Source of the DNA: Amycolatopsis roodepoortensis
Lineage (GTDB): Bacteria > Actinomycetota > Actinomycetes > Mycobacteriales > Pseudonocardiaceae
NCBI RefSeq assembly: GCF_014873915.1
Contig: NZ_JADBEJ010000004.1
Location: 310,001-374,000, forward strand
Length of the DNA stretch: 64,000 nt
Reading direction: 5' to 3'
The first letter of the stretch is position 1. The number at the start of each line of letters is the position of its first letter. The translations under genes were made by a program, and so were the position numbers. Below the pieces are notes generated by a model that did not search any database, was not told the origin of the DNA, and was given only the letters and a program-made list of their open reading frames with translations. Positions 7,818 to 15,408 of this stretch are shown piece after piece.

Positions 7818-8228
7818 ATGACGGCGAGCGCGCTCAGCAGAACCCAGCAGGTCTTCCTGCTGGGCGTGCTCGCCTTTTGCCTCGTGGCGATGCACCACCT
7901 GACGACGTCGACAGGCATGCCGGAGATGTCTCCGGCGGCGCAGGCCGCCGGCGTCGGGCACGGTGAAGGAACCGCCGCCACCGAGCAGGACGGCGACCAT
8001 CCCACCTCGCCGCACGACGACCACGGCTTTCTGCACCTGTGCCTCGCCGTACTCGGTGCGGTCGGTGCGCTGATCGCCGGTCTGGGGCTTCTTTTCCGCT
8101 TCCGCCGGTCCCATCCGGTGTACCGGGCGGCCGAACCGGCCGGCCCCCGCGCCCCGCCGCCACCGTCCAGGCCTCCGGACCGGCCCGGCAGACTGATTTT
8201 GAACTCCTTGTGTGTGTTGCGCGTGTGA
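7818..8228 (+). CDS. DUF6153-like small membrane protein
   Basis: 136 residues: an N-terminal helix (VFLLGVLAFCLVAMHHL), a His/Met/Asp-rich loop (GMPEM; GDHPTSPHDDHG), a second helix (about residues 75-95), a Pro-rich tail and the end LCVLRV. Same plan as the 2701-3180 protein. Metal binding by the loop is inferred. It sits between the CysK-like/MFS pair and the DUF305 lipoprotein on the same strand. Confidence 0.7.
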   Translation: MTASALSRTQQVFLLGVLAFCLVAMHHLTTSTGMPEMSPAAQAAGVGHGEGTAATEQDGDHPTSPHDDHGFLHLCLAVLGAVGALIAGLGLLFRFRRSHPVYRAAEPAGPRAPPPPSRPPDRPGRLILNSLCVLRV

Positions 8229-8288
8229 TGGACGGGTTTCCTCGTCGATCACACTCATTTCAGCAAGACAAACAAGGATGTATTCACC

Positions 8289-8939
8289 ATGCGCAAATCA
8301 CTGATCGTCAGCGGTGTCGCCATGGCCGCCGCGCTTGTTCTCGCGGGCTGCAGCGGCAACGACGCCGGAATGTCCGGCATGGATCACAACAACTCGTCGG
8401 CGGCTCCGTCGTCGGGACAGCAGGCCGGCCAGAACGCGGATGACATCGCCTTCGCCCAGCAGATGATCGAACACCACAGCCAGGCACTGGACATGTCCAA
8501 GCTGGTGCCGTCGCGCAGCACGAACCCCCAGGTCATCGACCTGGCGAAGCGCATCGAGAAGGCTCAGGACCCGGAAATCCAGCAAATGAAGGCGTGGCTG
8601 GCTGCTTGGGGCGCGGGCCCCGCGGCGAGCTCGAGCATGCCTATGGACCACGGTTCGATGTCGGCGCCCCCCAGCGCGCCGACTACCGGGATGGACCACG
8701 GATCGATGTCCGGCATGATGACCGAGGCCGAAATGAAAGAACTCGAGCAGGCCAAGGGTGCCGACTTCGACAAGATGTGGCTCGGCATGATGATCCGGCA
8801 CCACCAGGGCGCCGTCGACATGGCGAAGACCGAACTAGCCAAGGGTTCCAACGCCGACGCCAAGGCGCTCGCCCAGAAGATCATCGACGCCCAAGAGGCC
8901 GAGATTCGCGAGATGCAGGGGCTGCTCCCGCAGGGCTGA
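8289..8939 (+). CDS. DUF305 lipoprotein
   Basis: 216 residues. The signal peptide ends with lipobox V-L-A-G-C21. Two DUF305 modules follow, with F-x-Q-Q-M-I-E-H-H-x-Q-A and M-I-R-H-H-Q-G-A motifs whose His/Met residues are thought to bind metal, separated by a Met/His linker with repeated MDHGSM. DUF305 proteins accompany copper resistance genes in many actinobacteria. A terminator follows immediately, so the gene ends this transcription unit. It is a likely surface copper binder. Confidence 0.88.
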   Translation: MRKSLIVSGVAMAAALVLAGCSGNDAGMSGMDHNNSSAAPSSGQQAGQNADDIAFAQQMIEHHSQALDMSKLVPSRSTNPQVIDLAKRIEKAQDPEIQQMKAWLAAWGAGPAASSSMPMDHGSMSAPPSAPTTGMDHGSMSGMMTEAEMKELEQAKGADFDKMWLGMMIRHHQGAVDMAKTELAKGSNADAKALAQKIIDAQEAEIREMQGLLPQG

Positions 8940-8945
8940 TTCATC

Positions 8946-8974
8946 GCCGCCGGGCGCTTTCCGCGCCCGGCGGC
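8946..8974 (+). terminator. GC-rich hairpin terminator after DUF305 gene
   Basis: GCCGCCGGGCGC (8946-8957) pairs perfectly with GCGCCCGGCGGC (8963-8974) around a TTTCC loop, 6 bp after the DUF305 stop. There is no T tract, as is common in actinobacteria. Confidence 0.7.
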
Positions 8975-9011
8975 CGCCCGCCGGGTCTCGACGGGATCCC
9001 TCGACTGTAGG

Positions 9012-9028
9012 TACTATTACATCTAGTA
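9012..9028. promoter_or_regulatory. TACTA-N7-TAGTA operator (copy 7)
   Basis: TACTA-TTACATC-TAGTA, 43 bp upstream of the ATG at 9072. A weaker overlapping copy (TACTA-CTTGCCG-TAGAT, 9027-9043) abuts it, so two dimers could bind side by side. Confidence 0.65.
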
Positions 9029-9071
9029 CTACTTGCCGTAGATCTCTTCCGACTCAGACAACAGGTGATCG

Positions 9072-9572
9072 ATGTCGCGTCATGCGCTCCGGATCGTCAC
9101 GCCGACCCGAAGCCACCTCGTGCAGCTCCTGCACTCATGGACACAGGAGCCTCGCGTCTTGCACATCGGCGCAGCAGGCGAGGACATGAAGGCAGCCCTC
9201 GTGACTGCGGGATTCCTGGTGACCGTCGCGACCAATGTGGACGATCTCGACATCACCTTGCCTGCCGGAACCTACTTCGACTCGATACTACTGAACTCGG
9301 AGTCCTTGACAGGACGGGAAAGTCTACGTTCTCAGATTCTCTTGCTACGCAAGGCCGCCGAACACGTCACAGCGAACGGCGTTGTCCTCGTGGAAGTGCG
9401 CCCAGCGACGTCGCCGGCGCCAATCGAGCCGCGACACGGCGCGCACATCCACATCGCCGATGAGCTCGATCTGATCGCCGAGATGGCCGGACTGCGTCGC
9501 GTGCACCGCTCTCAGCTCATCGATGACTCCCATGAAGAGATCCTGGCGAGCCTGTACCGGCGCAAGCCGTAG
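9072..9572 (+). CDS. Small methyltransferase-like protein
   Basis: 166 residues with a Rossmann-like opening R-V-L-H-I-G-A-A-G followed by a beta-alpha pattern resembling the SAM-binding half of class I methyltransferases. The glycine motif is degenerate and no acceptor-binding domain is present, so catalysis is doubtful. GGTGATCG precedes the ATG. It stands alone behind operator copy 7, with operator copy 8 separating it from the next gene. Function unknown. Confidence 0.6.
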   Translation: MSRHALRIVTPTRSHLVQLLHSWTQEPRVLHIGAAGEDMKAALVTAGFLVTVATNVDDLDITLPAGTYFDSILLNSESLTGRESLRSQILLLRKAAEHVTANGVVLVEVRPATSPAPIEPRHGAHIHIADELDLIAEMAGLRRVHRSQLIDDSHEEILASLYRRKP

Positions 9573-9618
9573 TGACCATCACATTCCGGCTTATCGCTAC
9601 TCTATGCCATCTACCTAG

Positions 9619-9635
9619 TACTAAGTGAAATAGTG
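9619..9635. promoter_or_regulatory. TACTA-N7-TAGTA operator (copy 8, one mismatch)
   Basis: TACTA-AGTGAAA-TAGTG; nine of ten half-site bases match. It stands about 90 bp upstream of the NlpC/P60-blaI-M56 unit, so the BlaI-type repressor encoded there could regulate its own synthesis. Confidence 0.6.
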
Positions 9636-9726
9636 GACAAGTGCGGCTCGTTACCTTACGGTGACCCGCGGGCCTTCGGGGCGGTCCGTGACCAGGCTCG
9701 AAAACACGACAGGAGATCCAGCACCC

Positions 9727-10788
9727 GTGACACCGCACCGACGCCGTACGGCTTCACTGCGCGTCTTGACTGCCGCCGTTGTTCTCCCGCTCGGATTGAG
9801 CACGATCCCCGCGAGTGCGCAACCGGCGCCGCCACCCGCCGAGGCGCAGGATCCGATGTCTCGCTACCAGCGCCTCGGCGCCGACGCAGCGAAGGCCGAA
9901 GAGGATTTCTCCGCCGCACAGGATGACCTAGCCGCGCGAAAAGCCACAAGCGCCAAGGCTGACGCCGATCTCGCCGCCGCCAACGCGGCATTGGCGGACG
10001 CGGAGGGCTCCATCACGAAGTTCCGGGGAGAGGTCGACAAACTCGTCGCCGCGAACTTCCAGGGAGCGTCTTCGGTCAACCAGCTCGCGGCCTTGCTCGA
10101 CAGCAACAGCCGGACGGAGTTCCTGCAGAAGTCCGCGGCCATCTCTCTCTTGTCCGGGCAGAAGGCGGACGCGCTCGCCGGGCTGAGGACCGAGCTCGAC
10201 AAGGCAGCCAAAGGCCGGGCACAGGCGGCAGAAGCCCAGAAAACTGCGAGCGAGGCGACAGCGGCCGCGCAGTGGGCGGTGGACCAGGTCACCAACCGGA
10301 AGGCCGACCTCGACCGGCAGATCAAGCAGGTTCGTCAGGCACTGGGGGCACTTCCGGCGGAGGACAAGGCCAAACTTGGCAAGGTCCAGGACAGCGGTTC
10401 TTATCTCGGTCCGCCCGGAGCGGCGAACGACGCGCTGCAAGCCGCACTGTCCAAACGGGGCTCGCAGTACGAATGGGGTGCCACCGGCCCCGCCGAGTTC
10501 GACTGCTCCGGCCTGACTTCCTGGGCCTACCGCCAGGCGGGCGTCAACATCCCCCGCACCAGCCGCCAGCAGTACACAGCCGGAAAACCGGTCTCCCTCG
10601 ACCAACTGCAGCCTGGCGACCTGCTGTTCTATGACGACGGGACCGGCAATCCCGGTGCCATCCACCACGTCGGCATGTTCGTGGGCAGCGGGAAGATGGT
10701 GGACGCTCCGACCGAAGGCCAGCTCGTTGACGTCCGGTCCATGAAGGGTGACGGGCACCTGATGGGCGCGAGGCGCATAGTCGGCTGA
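9727..10788 (+). CDS. Secreted NlpC/P60 peptidoglycan endopeptidase
   Basis: About 353 residues: a signal peptide (about 1-35, ending ASAQP), a long Ala/Lys/Glu-rich coiled coil (about residues 50-215) as in RipA-type enzymes, then an NlpC/P60 domain with catalytic Cys in E-F-D-C260-S-G-L and His in I-H-H-V-G-M-F (about residue 314). Such enzymes cut D-Glu-mDAP bonds in peptidoglycan. GTG 9727 is preferred over GTG 9661 because it directly precedes the signal peptide and AGGAGA lies 10 nt upstream. The gene is followed 37 bp later by the BlaI-type regulator, linking wall remodelling to that regulator. Confidence 0.85.
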   Translation: MTPHRRRTASLRVLTAAVVLPLGLSTIPASAQPAPPPAEAQDPMSRYQRLGADAAKAEEDFSAAQDDLAARKATSAKADADLAAANAALADAEGSITKFRGEVDKLVAANFQGASSVNQLAALLDSNSRTEFLQKSAAISLLSGQKADALAGLRTELDKAAKGRAQAAEAQKTASEATAAAQWAVDQVTNRKADLDRQIKQVRQALGALPAEDKAKLGKVQDSGSYLGPPGAANDALQAALSKRGSQYEWGATGPAEFDCSGLTSWAYRQAGVNIPRTSRQQYTAGKPVSLDQLQPGDLLFYDDGTGNPGAIHHVGMFVGSGKMVDAPTEGQLVDVRSMKGDGHLMGARRIVG

Positions 10789-10825
10789 CCAGGGCAGGAC
10801 GGTATCCTTCCTGCCAGGAGGTGTC

Positions 10826-11188
10826 ATGCGTCGGTTGGGCGAGCTTGAAGCCACGGTGATGGACGTGCTGTGGCGCGGTTCGGAACCCATGTTGGTCCGC
10901 GAGGTGCTCGAGGAGATCGCCAAAGAGCGGGAACTGGCGTACACCACGGTCATGACCGTGCTGGACAACCTGTACCGCAAGGAATGGGTCGTCCGCGAGA
11001 TGGAAGGCCGCGCATACCGCTACAGAGCGATCACCTCGCGTGAGGAATCCACCGCTCAGACTCTTCGCGACGTGCTCGACTCGGCGAGGGACCCGGAATC
11101 GGTGCTGCTGCACTTCGCGCAGTCGGTCTCCGAGGAAGAGTCGGACATCCTGCGCCGCGCCTTGCGCCGAAAGCAGCGAAAGCGGTGA
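10826..11188 (+). CDS. BlaI/MecI/CopY-family repressor
   Basis: 120 residues with the family's N-terminal winged helix (L-G-E-L-E-x2-V-M-D-V-L-W) and a helical dimerisation tail. Family members repress beta-lactamase, mecA or copper genes from TACA-type palindromes and are inactivated by cleavage (BlaI, MecI) or by metal (CopY). No CopY-type CxCx4CxC motif is present, so direct copper binding is unlikely. AGGAGG precedes the ATG. The stop overlaps the GTG of the M56 protease gene, the usual BlaI-BlaR1 pairing. It is the best candidate for the protein reading the TACTA-N7-TAGTA sites; this is inference. Confidence 0.88.
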   Translation: MRRLGELEATVMDVLWRGSEPMLVREVLEEIAKERELAYTTVMTVLDNLYRKEWVVREMEGRAYRYRAITSREESTAQTLRDVLDSARDPESVLLHFAQSVSEEESDILRRALRRKQRKR

Positions 11189-12120
11189 TCCCCGCCGCCG
11201 CGCTGCTCCTCGGCGTCCTGATCGTCGGCTGGTGTTCCCCACCGGTCCTGGCGAGATTCGGGACGCCGCAGGGCAGCCCGGCGGCGGCGATCACCTGGTG
11301 GCTCATGACCGCGATCGGTCTGCTGGTCGGCACGGTCGGCGGCGTGCTTCTTCTCGCGCTGCCCGGTCATGGCCCCGCGGATCAGATCACGCGCTTGATA
11401 GACGCCTGTCTGTCCACGATCAGTCATGACGGCATACCGTCCCTCGACCTGGTGGTCGGCGGTACGGCGGGAGTTCTGCTGACGTTCGCGCTCTTCCGGC
11501 TGCTCGTGTCCTCGGTCAGGCGCCGACAGCGCCGCAACCAGCTGCACGAGCGGCATCTCGACGCCTTGCGGCTGTCCGGATCGCGGTCATCGGATCGCGT
11601 CCGGACCTTGTGGCTACCTCACGAGCACCCGATCGCCTACAGCCTGGGCGGACGCCGTGCCATGATCGTCGCGAGCGACGGATTGCGAACCCGGCTCACC
11701 CCCGCCGAGCTGCGAGCGGTGCTCGCCCACGAGAACGCTCACGTCCGTAGCCGTCACCACCTGCTCACCGGCTGTGCCGACGTGCTGGGCAGGACGCTGC
11801 GCTTCGTCCCGCTTATGCGAGAACTGCCGAAAGCGATCAGCCTGTTCGTCGAATTGGCCGCAGACCGGACGGCGGCCGCGGAATGTGGAGCCGGTCCGGT
11901 GCGGTCGGCGTTGCTCACCATCGGGGCCACTGGCGGGCCGAGGAAAGCACTCGCGATGTCGGGCGGTGACACCTCGATCCGGCTCAGCCGGCTCGAGGAT
12001 CGTCAACGGCTGCCCTTGCGGTCCGGCACGACCAGCGTCGTCGGCGGTGTCGCCTGCTTGACCGCCCCTGCAGTTGTCGCCGTCGCCCTCATGGGGGCGT
12101 TCAGTCTGGCCTTCTGTTGA
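11185..12120 (+). CDS. M56-family membrane metalloprotease (BlaR1-like, no sensor domain)
   Basis: 311 residues with about four membrane helices and a cytoplasmic zinc protease loop. H182-E-N-A-H186 is the HExxH site, followed by R-S-R-H-H. Unlike BlaR1/MecR1 it lacks the C-terminal penicillin-binding sensor domain, so the inducing signal is unknown. It is translationally coupled to the repressor gene and is expected to cleave or inactivate that repressor. Its position downstream of a peptidoglycan endopeptidase suggests sensing of envelope damage. Confidence 0.82.
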   Translation: MIPAAALLLGVLIVGWCSPPVLARFGTPQGSPAAAITWWLMTAIGLLVGTVGGVLLLALPGHGPADQITRLIDACLSTISHDGIPSLDLVVGGTAGVLLTFALFRLLVSSVRRRQRRNQLHERHLDALRLSGSRSSDRVRTLWLPHEHPIAYSLGGRRAMIVASDGLRTRLTPAELRAVLAHENAHVRSRHHLLTGCADVLGRTLRFVPLMRELPKAISLFVELAADRTAAAECGAGPVRSALLTIGATGGPRKALAMSGGDTSIRLSRLEDRQRLPLRSGTTSVVGGVACLTAPAVVAVALMGAFSLAFC

Positions 12121-12128
12121 TAGCCGGC

Positions 12129-12473
12129 TCAGCCGACCGGCAACAGGTCCGATAGCCCAGTACGCAGCAACAATCGGCGGATCGTCGCTGAGGTCAGGAA
12201 TTGAAGGACGACGCGGTCGGCGACACAACGATTGTTGAGGCCAATCAGAGCAGAAAGGCCGGTCGAATCACAGAAGTCCACCGCCTTCAGATCGACCACC
12301 ATGGTACTCGGCACCGGATCCAACGCTTGACTGAATTCCGCGGTGAGGGACTCGGGCGTCACGAGATCGAGGTCGCCGGACACGATGATGATCACGTGCC
12401 CAGGATCGGCACTGGCGGTCACCACTGACAGCGGCTCCGCCCTGCCGCCACTGTCTCCGTCTGGCACCGTCAT
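12129..12473 (-). CDS. STAS-domain anti-sigma factor antagonist
   Basis: 114 residues of a single STAS domain, including the phosphorylatable serine region D-F-C-D-S-T-G-L-S-A-L. SpoIIAA/RsbV-type proteins bind anti-sigma kinases when unphosphorylated. The ATG at 12473 is chosen for AAAGGAAGG just upstream; the frame remains open farther but is not coding-like. No anti-sigma kinase gene is adjacent, so the partner is elsewhere. It is convergent with the M56 gene. Confidence 0.85.
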   Translation of the reverse strand: MTVPDGDSGGRAEPLSVVTASADPGHVIIIVSGDLDLVTPESLTAEFSQALDPVPSTMVVDLKAVDFCDSTGLSALIGLNNRCVADRVVLQFLTSATIRRLLLRTGLSDLLPVG

Positions 12474-12520
12474 TCCTTCCTTTGGCCCCCTTCGAAAGTA
12501 TCGCAAGACCAGGTGAAACG

Positions 12521-12564
12521 CCGCGTGGAGGGCAGACCTGGAAACGGTCTCGCCCTCCACGCGG
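12521..12564 (-). terminator. Hairpin terminator after the DHA2 transporter gene
   Basis: CCGCGTGGAGGGC (12521-12533) pairs with GCCCTCCACGCGG (12552-12564), with an inner AGACC/GGTCT stem. It lies 12 bp beyond the stop of the minus-strand transporter. Confidence 0.75.
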
Positions 12565-12576
12565 TGGTACAGCCGG

Positions 12577-14013
12577 TCATCGCACGACCGCCGGGTCACC
12601 TCCGGCAACTTCGCTCGGCGCGCTCCGGGGGAAGCGCAAGGTGGCCATGGCCAGGAAGCCACCGGCGATCGCGATTCCCGCGGCGCCGAGGAACGCGGCC
12701 GAGTATCCGCCGGTCAGCGCGACCGGGTCGCCGACCTGTCCCGCACCGGCCGATACGGCGACCGCGGTCATCGCGGCCAGGCCGAGCGCCGAGCCGATCT
12801 GGTACGAGGTGTTCACGATCCCGGACGCGAGGCCGCCTTCCTCCGGTTTCGCGCTGGAGATGGCGGTGCCGAGCGACGGGATGAACGCGAGCGCCTGGCC
12901 GAGCGCGGCGACCAGTGAGGCGGGCAGGACGTCGACGACGAAGTTACCGGTCGGGCTGACGAACGACAGCCACACCAGCCCGGCGGCGAGCGCCCATAGG
13001 CCACCGATGATCATCTTCTTCGGCCCGAAGCGGCCGATCAGCTTCGGCGCGACGGCGACCATCAGGACGACGATCAGCACGGTCATCGGCAGCAGCGCCG
13101 CACCGCTGGCGAAGGCCCCGTATCCGAGGACCTGCTGCAGGTACAGGTTCAGGAAGTACCACATCGGGATCCACGCCGCGCCGAGCAGGAACTGCGCCAG
13201 GTTCGCGCCGCCGAGGTTCGGCGTCCGGAAGATACCCAGCCGCACCAACGGAACCTCACGCCTGCGCTGGATCAGCACGAACACCGCGAGCAGGGCGATG
13301 CCACCGGCCAGCGCGCCCCACGTGCCCGCCGAGTCCCAGCCCGCTTCCGGGGCGCGGACGACACCGAACACGGTCAGGCCGAGGCCCGCGGTCGCCGCGA
13401 TGGCGCCGACGATGTCGACCGAGCCACGCCGGGCCGGGGCGGACGGCATCAGCTTGCCGGTCGCCACGATCGCGACCACCGAGATCGGGACGTAGAGCCA
13501 GAAGATCCACGGCCACGACAACCATTCGGTGATCACACCGCCGAGGAACACCCCCGCGGTACCACCCGCCGGGGCGGCCGCGCCGTAGAGCGCGAGCGCC
13601 TTGGTCAGCTCACGGGGACGCCCGCCGAACAACATCATCAGCAGGGTCAGCGCGGACGGCGCGATCAGTGCCGCTCCCGCGCCTTGCAGCACCCGCCCGA
13701 GCAGTTCGACCCAAGCGGTGCCCGCGACCGCGGCGACCACGGAACCGCCCAGGGTGACGACCCAGCCGGCGGTGAACATCCTCCGCGCGCCGAACAGGTC
13801 CGAGAGGCGTCCGCCGAGCAGCAGGAGCCCGGCGAGCGCGATGACGTAGGCGTTGAACACCCACGACAGGTCCCCCGGGGAGAACCCGAGGTCCTGCTGC
13901 ATGGCGGGCAGTGCGACGCCGATGATCGAAGTGTCCATGATGACCATGAACTGGGCCAACGCGATGAGTCCCAGCGCCCACCACCGTCGTGGGTCCGGGG
14001 TTGTCTCCGCCAT
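12577..14013 (-). CDS. MFS drug transporter, DHA2 (14-helix) family
   Basis: 478 residues with about 14 transmembrane segments. Helix 1 carries D-T-S-I-I-G-V-A-L-P, the loop after helix 2 G-R-L-S-D-L-F-G-A-R, and helix 5 the antiporter motif C region (GAAAPAGGTAGVFLGG). These are features of EmrB/QacA-type proton antiporters exporting lipophilic compounds. A CsoR-type palindrome lies 25 bp upstream of the ATG, so expression is probably copper-responsive, which is unusual for this family. Confidence 0.9.
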   Translation of the reverse strand: MAETTPDPRRWWALGLIALAQFMVIMDTSIIGVALPAMQQDLGFSPGDLSWVFNAYVIALAGLLLLGGRLSDLFGARRMFTAGWVVTLGGSVVAAVAGTAWVELLGRVLQGAGAALIAPSALTLLMMLFGGRPRELTKALALYGAAAPAGGTAGVFLGGVITEWLSWPWIFWLYVPISVVAIVATGKLMPSAPARRGSVDIVGAIAATAGLGLTVFGVVRAPEAGWDSAGTWGALAGGIALLAVFVLIQRRREVPLVRLGIFRTPNLGGANLAQFLLGAAWIPMWYFLNLYLQQVLGYGAFASGAALLPMTVLIVVLMVAVAPKLIGRFGPKKMIIGGLWALAAGLVWLSFVSPTGNFVVDVLPASLVAALGQALAFIPSLGTAISSAKPEEGGLASGIVNTSYQIGSALGLAAMTAVAVSAGAGQVGDPVALTGGYSAAFLGAAGIAIAGGFLAMATLRFPRSAPSEVAGGDPAVVR

Positions 14014-14037
14014 GACGACCGTCCTTTCAAGTCCAAT

Positions 14038-14052
14038 TACCCCTAGGGGGTA
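14038..14052. promoter_or_regulatory. CsoR-type operator (copy 1)
   Basis: TACCCCTAGGGGGTA. C/G tracts flanked by TA ends match the operators of CsoR-family copper repressors, and two such repressors are encoded at 20.3 and 20.8 kb. It lies just upstream of the minus-strand DHA2 transporter. Confidence 0.7.
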
Positions 14053-14093
14053 TTGCGGACATGAACGTAGACCGGTTCACGACAGCGCGCAAG

Positions 14094-14108
14094 TACCCTT
14101 AGGGGGTA
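14094..14108. promoter_or_regulatory. CsoR-type operator (copy 2)
   Basis: TACCCTTAGGGGGTA, 41 bp from copy 1 in the divergent region between the DHA2 gene and the carboxymuconolactone-decarboxylase-like gene. The target promoter is not clear. Confidence 0.6.
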
Positions 14109-14249
14109 TCAGTGTCGCGATCATCACAGGTTCCGTTTTCATGGCAAAACCCGTTGCACGACAAAGAGTCGTCACGTAGAACATCGAAGACTTCACCAGA
14201 CGATCGCCTGGGCGAGCCGCGCTCTTGGTCAACGCAGAACCATCGACGC

Positions 14250-14278
14250 TGGACACATACCCCCTACGGGTATAAAGT
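14250..14278 (+). promoter_or_regulatory. Promoter with CsoR-type operator (copy 3)
   Basis: -35 TGGACA (14250-14255), 17-nt spacer, -10 TAAAGT (14273-14278). The palindrome TACCCCCTACGGGTA (14258-14272) fills the spacer, so bound CsoR would exclude RNA polymerase. It drives the gene at 14312 and probably the two following genes. Confidence 0.7.
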
Positions 14279-14311
14279 TCCCGTGACCTACCGCCAGTAC
14301 GAGGAGGAGCT

Positions 14312-14869
14312 GTGCAGCGTCTCAAGTCGCTTGATCCGGCCGACGCGCCGGCGAAGTCCGCCGAGTTGCTCGGCGACATCGTCGAACGGCGTGGCTCGGT
14401 GGGCCCGATGGTCTCCGCGATGGCCAACTCCCCCGCGCTCCTTCAGGGCTACCTCGACTTCTCGCGCGCCATGAAGCGGGTCAAGATCCCGCGGCCGCTG
14501 AGCGAAAAGATCTCGCTCGCACTGCAGGAGTGGATCGGTTGCGCGTTGTGCCTGGACGCGCACACCCGCGCCGCACTGAAAACCGGGCTCACCGAGGCCG
14601 ACGTCGCCCTGGCCAGGCAGGGCACCTCCACAGATCGGCGCGAGGCCGCGCTGATCGCGTATGCCGTGCGAGTTCTCGCCGAACCGGCGTCCCTCGGCGA
14701 TGAAGACATCGCCGAGTTGCGTGAACACGGCTGGAGCGATCAGATCATCGCCGACACGGTGGGACTGGTGTCGCTCAACCTGCTGACCGGTTCCTTCAAT
14801 CTCGTCGCAGGACTCGAACCCACACCTGCCGATCAGTCCACAAAGGAGAAACACAACCATGTCGGTTGA
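14312..14869 (+). CDS. AhpD-like carboxymuconolactone decarboxylase family protein
   Basis: 185 residues. C77-A-L-C80-x3-H84 is the CxxCxxxH redox site of AhpD-type alkylhydroperoxidases. The C-terminal half keeps the family's A-D-T-V-x2-V-x3-N-L-L-T helix. Likely a thiol-disulfide or peroxide-reducing enzyme in the cytosol. The GTG start has GAGGAGGAG upstream. The end overlaps the DUF4396 gene by 11 bp, so the two are coupled. Regulated by CsoR-type copy 3, fitting a role against copper-driven oxidative damage. Confidence 0.85.
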   Translation: MQRLKSLDPADAPAKSAELLGDIVERRGSVGPMVSAMANSPALLQGYLDFSRAMKRVKIPRPLSEKISLALQEWIGCALCLDAHTRAALKTGLTEADVALARQGTSTDRREAALIAYAVRVLAEPASLGDEDIAELREHGWSDQIIADTVGLVSLNLLTGSFNLVAGLEPTPADQSTKEKHNHVG

Positions 14870-15398
14870 GCACGACCACTCGCACCACGAACACCACCAG
14901 CACCACGGTGACCACAGTGGACATGCGGGGAACGGGGGCCATGAACACCACCAGCAGGGCAAGGTCTCCTGGGGTATGGCGGCGTCGGCCACCCTGCACT
15001 GCCTCACCGGCTGCGCCATCGGCGAAGTGCTCGGCATGGTGATCGGCACCGCGCTGGACTGGGGCAACGTCGCCACCATCGTGCTCGCCGTCGCGCTGGC
15101 GTTCGTCTTCGGCTACGCCCTGACCATGCGCGGCGTGCTCCGTGCGGGCGTCGGCTTCAAGCAGGCCCTCAAGGTCGCCCTCGCCGCCGACACCGTCTCG
15201 ATCATCGTCATGGAGATCATCGACAACGCGGTGATGCTCGTCGTCCCCGGCGCGATGGAAGCCGGACTCGCCAGCGGGCTTTTCTGGGGCGCGCTCGCCT
15301 TCGCGCTGCTCGTCGCCTTCCTGCTCACGACACCGGTGAACAAGTGGCTCATCGGCCGCGGCTCCGGGCACGCGGTGGTGCACGCCTACCACCACTAA
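14859..15398 (+). CDS. DUF4396 membrane protein with His-rich N-terminus
   Basis: 179 residues. The first 35 are a His tract (HDHSHHEHHQHHGDHSGH), an obvious metal-binding tail. Five or so membrane helices follow, beginning W-G-M-A-A-S-A-T-L-H-C-L-T-G-C-A and matching DUF4396. The family is uncharacterised; the His tail, the conserved H-C-x3-G-C motif and the CsoR-controlled operon suggest a copper transporter or membrane copper buffer. It is coupled to the AhpD-like gene upstream. Confidence 0.82.
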   Translation: MSVEHDHSHHEHHQHHGDHSGHAGNGGHEHHQQGKVSWGMAASATLHCLTGCAIGEVLGMVIGTALDWGNVATIVLAVALAFVFGYALTMRGVLRAGVGFKQALKVALAADTVSIIVMEIIDNAVMLVVPGAMEAGLASGLFWGALAFALLVAFLLTTPVNKWLIGRGSGHAVVHAYHH

Positions 15399-15408
15399 GG
15401 TGTCCACA

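Noticed and set aside
9012..9043. Direct repeat or CRISPR-like pattern near 9.0 kb
   Set aside because: The repeated TACTA units are overlapping palindromic operators, not spaced repeats with spacers.
12482..13495. 337-codon plus-strand frame
   Set aside because: Antisense to the DHA2 transporter; Ala/Pro/Ser/Thr-rich shadow.
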